This document shows, piece after piece, positions 25,914 through 32,402 of a stretch of 64,000 nucleotides of DNA (position 1 is its first letter; each line of letters opens with the position of its first letter). This DNA comes from Enterobacter sp. SA187 (GTDB lineage Bacteria; Pseudomonadota; Gammaproteobacteria; Enterobacterales; Enterobacteriaceae). The stretch covers positions 3,286,001-3,350,000 of the forward strand of contig NZ_CP019113.1 of the NCBI RefSeq assembly GCF_001888805.2. The letters are read 5' to 3'. Under the pieces are notes generated by a model. That model saw only the letters and a list, made by a program, of their open reading frames with translations, did no database searches and had not been told where the DNA came from. Position numbers and translations under genes: made by a program.

Positions 25914-28081
25914 AAGCGCCTTTAAAAATTTCCCAGGCCGTGATGTCCTGGGTGCATGACACCCGCGCCCATGCGCCACTGCTCGACGATGACGCCGACG
26001 CCCTGCTGGCGCGCCTTACCGCCGCGTCGGCCCAGGAATCCGTGCTGATGCAGGCGGCAGAGACCACCTGCACGGTGGCGCTGTACGGTCATTCGCAGGC
26101 ATCGAAAGCGCACCTGCTCGCCGCCCTGTGCAACAGCGGCAATGGCCGGGTGAATGTTAAACCCGGCGACAAAACCCTCGACTACTTTACCCATATCAAT
26201 CCGGGCCATGCGCTGACCGGTATGGCGCTGCGTTTCACACAGACCAGCGCGACCCCTGACGAGCGTTTCCCGCTGCAACTGGGCATTCTGAGCGAAGCAG
26301 AACTGGTGCAGGTGTTTATCGCCCATGCGCAGCATCTGCCGGATCTGCGCATGGTGGATAAAAGCGTCATTGAAGATCGGCTGACCCGCTGGCGCGCCCT
26401 GCGCCAGCCGCAACAGGTGCCGGGGATCACCGCCGACGAGGTGGGCGCAATTGCCCGTTTCTGGCGCGCCACTGTCCCGTCTGCCCGCCAGCAGCTGGAC
26501 GACAGGTTATGGTATGAGTTTATTACGCTGTTGCCGTCGCTGGATCTCAGCGCCCGCGCCAGCGCATGGTCGCTGCTGTGGGGCGAGCATCAGGAGTTAA
26601 CACAACAGTGGCTGGCGCTGGCGCACATCCTGCATCAGACCGGTAATGCCCGCGCGCTCGCCGCCCCGCTCAGCCTGTTGGTGGATAACTTCGCCCTGCC
26701 GACGGAGGGTTTTCTGAACCCGCAGCCGACGGACGGCGACAGCGCCCACGGCGAAGTGGTGGTGCATCCCTGGTCGGAAGATCGGTTACATAACGCCGTC
26801 AGCATCCCGCTTGCCACCCTGGCGCTGCTGACCCGTGAACTGGTGCTGCCGGTGGAAAACGGTGTGCTGGACGGCGTGGATATTCTCGATATTCCGGTAC
26901 CTGCCCTGGGCGCGCAGCCGTCGCTGCAAAACAGTAAATGCCGCTGGCTGCCCGACCATTATCGTCAGCAGTTGCAGCCGGACGTGCTGATGATCTGTAA
27001 CGCCACGCCGCAGCGCAGCGAAACCGCCACTACCGCGCGCACGCTGCTCAACTGGGTGAAGGAAACCCAGTCCGGCCAGGAAACGGCGCTGCCGGGGCTG
27101 GTATGGGCGATTACCCCGCAGGATGCGCGTTTCACTACCGCGCAGAATCTGGATGAGACCGTGCAACAGCTGCTCGGCAAACCGGGGCAATACTGGGGTA
27201 CGTTACAGGCGCTGGATGCCAGCAGTCTGCAACGTCTGATCGAGTGGCTGTCGCAGGCCACGGCTGCTTCACAGCGCACGGTGCGCCTGAAAGCGCTGCG
27301 CGATCGCCATCTGCAATTGCTGCGCGATCTGATGCAACACTGGACCGCGCCGCTGAAAGAGACGCCGGAAAGCCAGCGCGCCCGCGCTGAAGCGGCGATC
27401 CGCGAATTACAGGGCCAGGCGAGCCGTCACGGTGAACTGCTGGACGCTTTACTGCCGGAGATGAAGCATTTCGACGCGCTGTGGAAGGTGCAGCAGCCGC
27501 GCGAAGAAAAAGTCAGCGGGCTGTTTAACGACGCCATCGATCTGTTTGCTGATGTCGCCGCGCAGCCGGAAACCGTCACGGCGGCGAAAGACACCGGCCA
27601 TCAGGCCCATGCGATGTGGATCAATCACCTGCGTCAGTGGAGCCGTAACGACGTCAGCGCCGAACGCTTAGGGTTGACCCCTGCCGCGCTGCGCCAGGTC
27701 GCGGATACACTGATCGTCACCAGCTATCGGCTGGAACTGCCGCAAAGTTTACAGCAGATCATGCAGCGCGATACCGCCTGCGCCGCGCAGCTGCATGCCG
27801 CGATAGGTAATTTTATTGCCTGGCTTGGCTATGCGTCGCTGCCGGAAGATCAGCGTCCTGCCAGCCGGGTGCAGAAAGGCCAGGGTATTTTCAGCGCCAG
27901 CGCCCCCGCAGCCAGCGATGCCCGCCTGACGCGTCTTGGCGAGCAGCCGGTTCATGCCGCCACGCGCTATGTGTATGACTGGCTGGTTGCGCTGTATACC
28001 CGCAGCAATGAAAACATCGGCTATCAGCATCCGCTTGATGTGCCGTTGGCGATGCGTAAGAAACTGATTAAGCTGGTGTGA
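25910..28081 (+). CDS. srfC: SrfC, putative virulence factor with degenerate P-loop
   Basis: 723 residues, last gene of srfABC. The order of elements looks like a dynamin-type GTPase. A P-loop-like VALYGHSQASKAHLL occurs near residues 56-70, a DxxG-like ILDIPVPAL near 325, and a G4-like VWAITPQD near 398, followed by long helices (470-720). Each GTP-binding motif departs from consensus: Ala-Ser-Lys-Ala where Gly-Lys-Ser/Thr is expected, Val for Gly in DxPG, and TPQD for TKxD. This copy may bind nucleotide weakly or not at all. Known SrfC proteins are called virulence effectors without a proven activity. A BIME follows the stop. Confidence 0.87.
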   Translation: MKAPLKISQAVMSWVHDTRAHAPLLDDDADALLARLTAASAQESVLMQAAETTCTVALYGHSQASKAHLLAALCNSGNGRVNVKPGDKTLDYFTHINPGHALTGMALRFTQTSATPDERFPLQLGILSEAELVQVFIAHAQHLPDLRMVDKSVIEDRLTRWRALRQPQQVPGITADEVGAIARFWRATVPSARQQLDDRLWYEFITLLPSLDLSARASAWSLLWGEHQELTQQWLALAHILHQTGNARALAAPLSLLVDNFALPTEGFLNPQPTDGDSAHGEVVVHPWSEDRLHNAVSIPLATLALLTRELVLPVENGVLDGVDILDIPVPALGAQPSLQNSKCRWLPDHYRQQLQPDVLMICNATPQRSETATTARTLLNWVKETQSGQETALPGLVWAITPQDARFTTAQNLDETVQQLLGKPGQYWGTLQALDASSLQRLIEWLSQATAASQRTVRLKALRDRHLQLLRDLMQHWTAPLKETPESQRARAEAAIRELQGQASRHGELLDALLPEMKHFDALWKVQQPREEKVSGLFNDAIDLFADVAAQPETVTAAKDTGHQAHAMWINHLRQWSRNDVSAERLGLTPAALRQVADTLIVTSYRLELPQSLQQIMQRDTACAAQLHAAIGNFIAWLGYASLPEDQRPASRVQKGQGIFSASAPAASDARLTRLGEQPVHAATRYVYDWLVALYTRSNENIGYQHPLDVPLAMRKKLIKLV

Positions 28082-28101
28082 TGGTGATTGCCGGGATTTA
28101 A

Positions 28102-28236
28102 CGCCGGGTGGCGCTATGCTTACCCGGCCTACCGATCTGGCGTAGGCCCGGCAAGCGCAGCGCCGCCGGGCACCGGATGCCCATAATTTCGGTGGACATA
28201 CCCCGTAGGCCCGGCAAGCAACGCGCCGCCGGGCAC
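28102..28236. repeat. BIME: three REP units downstream of srfC
   Basis: Three REP units in alternating orientation begin 21 nt after srfC. The last 47 nt (28189-28235, TCGGTGGACATACCCC...) recur at 29793-29839 with three differences, on the other side of the ABM-ACT-ArsR operon. Confidence 0.88.
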
Positions 28237-28333
28237 TGCCCCTTTCCACACCACATCCACATTTCGCTCCCCGCCGAAGCATCCGTCTTTCATCCCCATT
28301 ACGCTGGCTGAAATTCAACGACGGAGAAAATCC

Positions 28334-28657
28334 ATGATCGCAGTTCTTTTTGAGGCCGACGCCCTGCCGCACGCGCAGGATCGCTATTTCCAGCTGGCGG
28401 CTGAACTTAAGCCCTTGCTGACACAGACGGCAGGTTTTATTTCTATCGAACGTTTCCAGAGCCTGAGCACGCCGGGAAAAATCCTTTCGCTTTCCTGGTG
28501 GGAAGATGAAGAGGCTGTGGCTGGCTGGAAGCACAATCTGCGCCATCTCGCCGCCCAGCAGGAAGGGAAAACCTCGATCTTTTCCTTCTACCGAATTCGC
28601 GTCGCCACCGTGTTCCGCGACTATTCCTCTGATAAAGGAGCCCATGCCCATGCATGA
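28334..28657 (+). CDS. antibiotic-biosynthesis-monooxygenase (ABM) domain protein
   Basis: A 107-residue single ABM/dimeric alpha-beta-barrel protein. Typical are MIAVLFEADALP, TAGFISIERFQSLSTPGKILSLSWWEDEEAVAGWK and FYRIRVATVFRDYS. Members degrade heme or oxidise quinols, or act as stress proteins; no cofactor residues identify this one. First gene of a three-gene operon; its last 8 nt overlap the ACT gene. ACGGAGAAA ribosome site upstream. Confidence 0.85.
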   Translation: MIAVLFEADALPHAQDRYFQLAAELKPLLTQTAGFISIERFQSLSTPGKILSLSWWEDEEAVAGWKHNLRHLAAQQEGKTSIFSFYRIRVATVFRDYSSDKGAHAHA

Positions 28658-29054
28658 TATTCACGTGATCCTCAGCAATGCGCCCGGCGCGCTGGCTTCG
28701 CTAGGTTGCGAGCTGGGCAAAAACGGTGTCGGGCTGGAAGGCGGCGGTGTCTTTTCCGTGGCGGACGTCAGCCACGCCCATTTTCTGGTGGAAGACGGTG
28801 AAAAGGCGCGTGCCGTGCTGCTTGCCGCCGGTTTTGAAGTCGTGAAGATCAGTCGGCCGGTGATCAGAAAACTGCCGCAAAAACGCCCCGGCGAGCTGGG
28901 AGAAATTGCAGAGGCGCTGGCCCGCCACGGCATCAATATTCTGGTACAGTACAGCGACCACAGTAACCAGCTCATCCTCCTGACGGACGATGACGCGCGG
29001 GCTGCTGATCTTACCCGCCAATGGATGCCGCTGCATGAGTCTGCTGAACACTGA
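28650..29054 (+). CDS. tandem ACT-domain regulatory protein
   Basis: 134 residues forming two ACT modules: HDIHVILSNAPGALASLGCELGKNGVGLEGGGVF (residues 2-37) and RPGELGEIAEALARHGINILVQYSDHSNQLILLTDD (about 80-115). ACT pairs usually bind amino acids and control a partner enzyme or regulator. The start at 28650 was picked because GGAG lies 9 nt upstream; the ATG at 28644 is too close to it, and the longer open frame from 28506 lies inside the ABM gene. It overlaps the ArsR-type gene by 20 nt, so it may act as that regulator's amino-acid sensor. Confidence 0.84.
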   Translation: MHDIHVILSNAPGALASLGCELGKNGVGLEGGGVFSVADVSHAHFLVEDGEKARAVLLAAGFEVVKISRPVIRKLPQKRPGELGEIAEALARHGINILVQYSDHSNQLILLTDDDARAADLTRQWMPLHESAEH

Positions 29055-29745
29055 ATACCAGGATGACCCGGATGAGGGTCTGGAAAAATCCATGTCGCTG
29101 GTTGCCGCCGCCCTTGCCGATCCGTCGCGGGTCAGCATTTTATGCGCGCTGATGGATGGCCGCGCCTGGACCGCCACGGAACTCAGCGCCGTGGCGGACA
29201 TTGCCGCCTCCACGACCAGCGGGCATCTGACTCGTCTTTTGAATAACGGGCTGGTGATGTGCCTGACCCAGGGGCGGCACCGTTATTACAGCCTGGCCGG
29301 GCATCACATTGCCGGGCTACTGGAAAACCTGATGGGCGTGTCGATGCAGGCGCGCACCACGCCGGTGACCCGCACGCCCCAGCATCTGCGTTATGCCCGC
29401 ACCTGTTACGATCATCTGGCGGGTGAGCTGGCGGTAAAGATCTATGAATTTATGCAGCATGAGAAGTGGATCAGCGCTGACGGCACGGCGCTGACCGCCA
29501 TCGGCAAAGATCGGTTGCAGCGCCTCGGTGCGGTGTTAAATCCTCATACGCGCCGCAAGCCCTGCTGCCCTTGCCTGGACTGGAGCGAGAGACGCTGTCA
29601 TCTGGGCGGCGATGCAGGCGCGGCGCTGATGGCGTTGTTATTGCAAAAAGCCTGGATCAGCCGCACGCCGGGATACCGCGAGGTAAGCGTGACGACCAGC
29701 GGGAAAGTTGCCATGAGCCGGTTGTTTGGGCTGGCGCTGGGGTGA
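29035..29745 (+). CDS. ArsR-family transcriptional regulator
   Basis: 236 residues. The winged helix lies at about 20-95 (AAALADPSRVSILCALMDGRAWTATELS, ASTTSGHLTRLLNNGLVMCLTQGRHRYYSLAG). A C-terminal region carries RRKPCCPCLDWSERRCHLGG, a cysteine cluster common to this long ArsR subgroup that may bind metal or sense redox state. The ATG at 29035 overlaps the ACT gene end; an ATG at 29089 is an alternative. As the last gene of the operon it probably autoregulates ABM-ACT-ArsR. A BIME follows 8 nt after the stop. Confidence 0.87.
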   Translation: MSLLNTEYQDDPDEGLEKSMSLVAAALADPSRVSILCALMDGRAWTATELSAVADIAASTTSGHLTRLLNNGLVMCLTQGRHRYYSLAGHHIAGLLENLMGVSMQARTTPVTRTPQHLRYARTCYDHLAGELAVKIYEFMQHEKWISADGTALTAIGKDRLQRLGAVLNPHTRRKPCCPCLDWSERRCHLGGDAGAALMALLLQKAWISRTPGYREVSVTTSGKVAMSRLFGLALG

Positions 29746-29753
29746 GCCTTGTT

Positions 29754-29839
29754 GCCGGGTGGCGCTGCGCTTACCCGGCCTACAAAATATTATCGGTGGA
29801 CGTATCACGTAGGCCCGGCAAGCAACGCGCCGCCGGGCA
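29754..29839. repeat. BIME: two REP units between the ArsR gene and the pectinesterase
   Basis: Two inverted REP units lie between convergent genes. Positions 29793-29839 repeat 28189-28235 (44 of 47 identical), so the ABM-ACT-ArsR operon is bounded by near-identical direct repeats. Confidence 0.88.
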
Positions 29840-29844
29840 AAAAC

Positions 29845-31095
29845 TCACTGCCACCGGGTCTGCCACTCCCATAACCGGTTCCATGCGGTGTCGTTGAGGT
29901 TGCGATCCGCCGCCACGCTGGCACGATATGGCCGCGAGGTGGTCGCCGCCGATCCCCAGGGTGATAACCGGTCATAGCTGGAATCTATCGTACTCCAGGC
30001 AATCAGCACCTGACCGTTCGCGGTATTACCCGGCAGATACCCGGTCTTGCCCGCGCCCTGATCCCATGCCCGTCCCAGCTTCGCTTTAAAGCTTCCCTGA
30101 TAACCCGCATCACCGGTGAAACGGCTGTTCAGCACCAGAAATCCATATGGCTGATCCGGCAGGGTGTTTGGCGCAAGCACGTAAGCTTCCTGCGAGCGGC
30201 GCGTGGATACCGTGTGGAACTCCACGCCGTCAAACACCACGCTGGCGCGGCCAAACACGTAATCCACATCCCCTTCGATATAGCTGTCTTTCACCAGTAC
30301 GCGGCTGATGCGGTCGGTCACCGCGAGATTTTCACGGTTACTGGTATTGAGATATACCGTGTCCTGGCGGCCAATCAGCCGCACGTTTTCCAGCTGTACG
30401 CGGTCGCCGTCGGTGCGCAGCGCCACGCCCTGATGGGTACCGCCATCTACAGTATCGAGCAGCGAATTCACCACGCTGAGCTGCGCCAGCTGAAAATCAT
30501 TACTTTGCGACCAGACCACAGCCGCGCAGTTGGTGCCAATCAGCGCGCTGGTTTTACCGGCACATTGCGCATAGAGATACCAGGCGGGATCGCCCTCGCG
30601 GAACTGCTGGGCAGGATTGACCGTCTGGCGATAGCGGGCGGGAGAAAACGGTGAATCGAGCGCCAGTTCAAGGCGCACATCCTGGGGCTGCTCACCTGTG
30701 CCGAACAGGGTGATTGGCGGCGCGTCGGCGGGAATATACACCGCGCCCTGATAAACGCCGGGCTGCACGCTGATATAGATGCGCGAGCGATCGGTGGCAT
30801 TACGAATGGCGGCGTTTATCGCCTGTTGCACCGTTTGCCAGGGTTCATTTGGGCCAACGCGCCAGGGCGTGGAAACCTGCTCAGGATGGATGGCTTCCGG
30901 TTGCCACGGGCCGTCCGGGGCGGCAAGCAGACCGCCGCGGGCAAAATAATTTTCCGGCGTATAGGGAGCCGCTTCCTGCGCAGTCAATATACCGCGCGTT
31001 TGCGTTCCCGGTACTTTTCCGCCGCCGTTGGCACAGCCATGCAACACCAGCGGCATACATAATGCTGCTGACAGACCAAAACCGCGTTTCGCCAT
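29845..31095 (-). CDS. pectinesterase-family lipoprotein (PemB/YbhC-like)
   Basis: About 416 residues. A lipobox LVLHGC puts the protein in a membrane as a lipoprotein. The right-handed beta-helix carries pectin methylesterase signatures: GVYQGAVYIP, THQGVALRTDGD, the catalytic aspartates in GRQDTVYLNT and GDVDYVFGRASVVFD, and the substrate arginine in LGRAWDQG. Unlike E. coli YbhC (GDVDIVSGR), the second motif keeps the enzyme-like YVFGR. I therefore expect real methylesterase activity on pectic oligomers, as in Dickeya PemB. The second of two adjacent ATGs (31095) has the better GAGG spacing; 31098 is possible. Single gene, 100 nt from ortT. Confidence 0.88.
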   Translation of the reverse strand: MAKRGFGLSAALCMPLVLHGCANGGGKVPGTQTRGILTAQEAAPYTPENYFARGGLLAAPDGPWQPEAIHPEQVSTPWRVGPNEPWQTVQQAINAAIRNATDRSRIYISVQPGVYQGAVYIPADAPPITLFGTGEQPQDVRLELALDSPFSPARYRQTVNPAQQFREGDPAWYLYAQCAGKTSALIGTNCAAVVWSQSNDFQLAQLSVVNSLLDTVDGGTHQGVALRTDGDRVQLENVRLIGRQDTVYLNTSNRENLAVTDRISRVLVKDSYIEGDVDYVFGRASVVFDGVEFHTVSTRRSQEAYVLAPNTLPDQPYGFLVLNSRFTGDAGYQGSFKAKLGRAWDQGAGKTGYLPGNTANGQVLIAWSTIDSSYDRLSPWGSAATTSRPYRASVAADRNLNDTAWNRLWEWQTRWQ

Positions 31096-31198
31096 CATCT
31101 CGCCTCGTCATTTTAAGAAATGGAGGATTGATATTAATGGAACGCTGTTTTAATTAACGACCCAGGGATCATGCTTTCGCGTCAGCCCGTTGAATCGA

Positions 31199-31372
31199 TT
31201 AGAAAAGTGAGATCAGCAGCGCGACCGGAAAACTCATCGGCCAGGTTGAGCCGACCAGGAAAGCGCTGAGGAAGCGAATACGCTTGCGATCTTTCGACAA
31301 AAACCAGGTGATCAGTGCGCTGATGGCGGCCATGACAGCGTAGAAAGCCAGCATTTTTTGATATAGCGTCAT
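31199..31372 (-). CDS. ortT: OrtT-type membrane toxin, copy 1
   Basis: 57 residues, the same length as E. coli OrtT (YdcX) and nearly identical (MTLYQKMLAFYAVMAAISALITWFL..., RIRFLSAFLVGSTWPMSFPVALL). Two transmembrane helices are separated by a short basic loop (SKDRKRIR). OrtT-type proteins depolarise the inner membrane and slow growth when induced; in E. coli OrtT is an 'orphan' with no antitoxin. The frame is open 14 codons further upstream, but the 57-residue start fits the family. It is divergent from the 2H-phosphoesterase gene, with a consensus FNR site between them. Confidence 0.92.
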   Translation of the reverse strand: MTLYQKMLAFYAVMAAISALITWFLSKDRKRIRFLSAFLVGSTWPMSFPVALLISLF

Positions 31373-31419
31373 TGTTGTGATCGATTCCAGAGACAAAACC
31401 GCCGCAATATGCATCGTTT

Positions 31420-31433
31420 ATTGATATTAATCA
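31420..31433. promoter_or_regulatory. consensus FNR-binding site between ortT copy 1 and the 2H gene
   Basis: TTGATATTAATCAA is an exact match to the FNR consensus TTGAT-N4-ATCAA. It lies 47 nt upstream of the ortT start codon and 30 nt upstream of the TTG start of the 2H gene. This suggests oxygen-responsive control: activation toward ortT and/or occlusion of the 2H promoter. Confidence 0.72.
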
Positions 31434-31463
31434 AGTTTTGTTACAACAAAAGGAAGGGGTAAA

Positions 31464-32150
31464 TTGATTAAGACACTAAATGCGCTTTACGACAGTACAT
31501 CATCCTGCACCCTGGCGGCCTGGGCGCAGGATCCCGGCACAGGTGCGACACGCAGCAAGCCGCGTTATGCGAAAGATAAATACGCGCTGGCGACGGGCAT
31601 CACCCCGCCGTTATCGCCTGCCATCGCCACCCTGTTACAGCAGTTGCATACGCTGGCGGCAGGGGATCCGCTGGCGGATGTCATGCCAGCCAGTGCGCTG
31701 CACTTCACCTTTTTAGCCGTTACCGATGCGCTTTATGACAGGCCGCAGCCGCCGCAGGAACTCGCCAGCCTGAAGTCGGCATTTATGGATATAGCGCCGC
31801 TGACCGTGACCATCAGCGATCTGCGGCTGGTCGCCCTTCCCGATCAACTCCTGCTCGCCGGCACGCCGGATGCCGTCAGCCTCGCGCGGCGGCAACATTT
31901 TGCGGACGCCCTGCTCGCCAGCCCCTGGAAATCAGCGTTAACGCAGCGTTACGGCAACACCCCGCTGCCGCCGCCTTTCTGGCACAGCACGCTGGTGCGC
32001 TATGAAGCGGCCCGTCTGCCTGTGCGCTTTCGTAAGTATTTTGAGGACCAGCGCGCCTCACGTTTTGGTGGAGTAAGCGCGCCCTTGACGCTGGCGCTGG
32101 TGAACTACAACTGGAGTAAAAAACGAGTCATTGAGACAGGGCATTTATAA
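31464..32150 (+). CDS. 2H-phosphoesterase superfamily protein
   Basis: 228 residues with the two H-x-T/S-h motifs of 2H phosphoesterases, LHFTFLAVT near residue 78 and FWHSTLVRY near residue 176. It resembles the bacterial DUF1868/2H_phosphodiest group. Relatives cleave 2',3'-cyclic or 2',5' nucleotide linkages; this substrate is unknown. The only in-frame start with a ribosome site is TTG at 31464, preceded by GGAAGGGG. The gene is transcribed opposite to the two ortT copies on either side; its last 6 nt overlap the 3' end of ortT copy 2. Confidence 0.82.
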   Translation: MIKTLNALYDSTSSCTLAAWAQDPGTGATRSKPRYAKDKYALATGITPPLSPAIATLLQQLHTLAAGDPLADVMPASALHFTFLAVTDALYDRPQPPQELASLKSAFMDIAPLTVTISDLRLVALPDQLLLAGTPDAVSLARRQHFADALLASPWKSALTQRYGNTPLPPPFWHSTLVRYEAARLPVRFRKYFEDQRASRFGGVSAPLTLALVNYNWSKKRVIETGHL

Positions 32151-32318
32151 CAGGGATACCAGTAACGCCATCGGAAAGCTCATCGGCCACGTCAGCCCGA
32201 CCAGCACGGCGGCGAGCAGGCGAACCCAGACTTTGTCTTTGGTGAGAAACCAGGTGATGACGCCGCTCACTATCGCCATCACCCCATAAAAAATCAGTAG
32301 CTTCAGATACAGTGTCAT
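32145..32318 (-). CDS. OrtT-type membrane toxin, copy 2
   Basis: 57 residues with the same two-helix plan as copy 1 and about 37 identical positions, including all of TWPMSFP and ITWFL. The loop is less basic (TKDKVWVR against SKDRKRIR). It lies directly downstream of patD on the same strand, where K-12 has its single ortT, so it could be expressed by read-through from the ydcSTUV-patD operon. GGGAG lies 10-11 nt before the ATG. The frame is open 12 codons further upstream, but the family length argues for 32318. Confidence 0.88.
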   Translation of the reverse strand: MTLYLKLLIFYGVMAIVSGVITWFLTKDKVWVRLLAAVLVGLTWPMSFPMALLVSLL

Positions 32319-32342
32319 GGTGACGGTCGCTCCCTGCGTAAA

Positions 32343-32374
32343 GGCAGCAGGCATTATTAACCTAACCTGCTGCC
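32343..32374 (-). promoter_or_regulatory. perfect inverted repeat between patD and ortT copy 2
   Basis: GGCAGCAGG and CCTGCTGCC form a 9-bp perfect dyad around 14 nt, 25 nt upstream of the ortT copy 2 start. Read in the patD-to-ortT direction it is a stable hairpin followed by only three T residues. It could be a weak terminator/attenuator that limits read-through into the toxin gene. Confidence 0.5.
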
Positions 32375-32402
32375 CTGAAGGAGACGCCTGTCACAAGGTG
32401 GT

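Noticed and set aside
28102..28236. Possible CRISPR-like repeat cluster
   Set aside because: Units are palindromic REP elements of alternating orientation without uniform spacers; no cas genes in the window.
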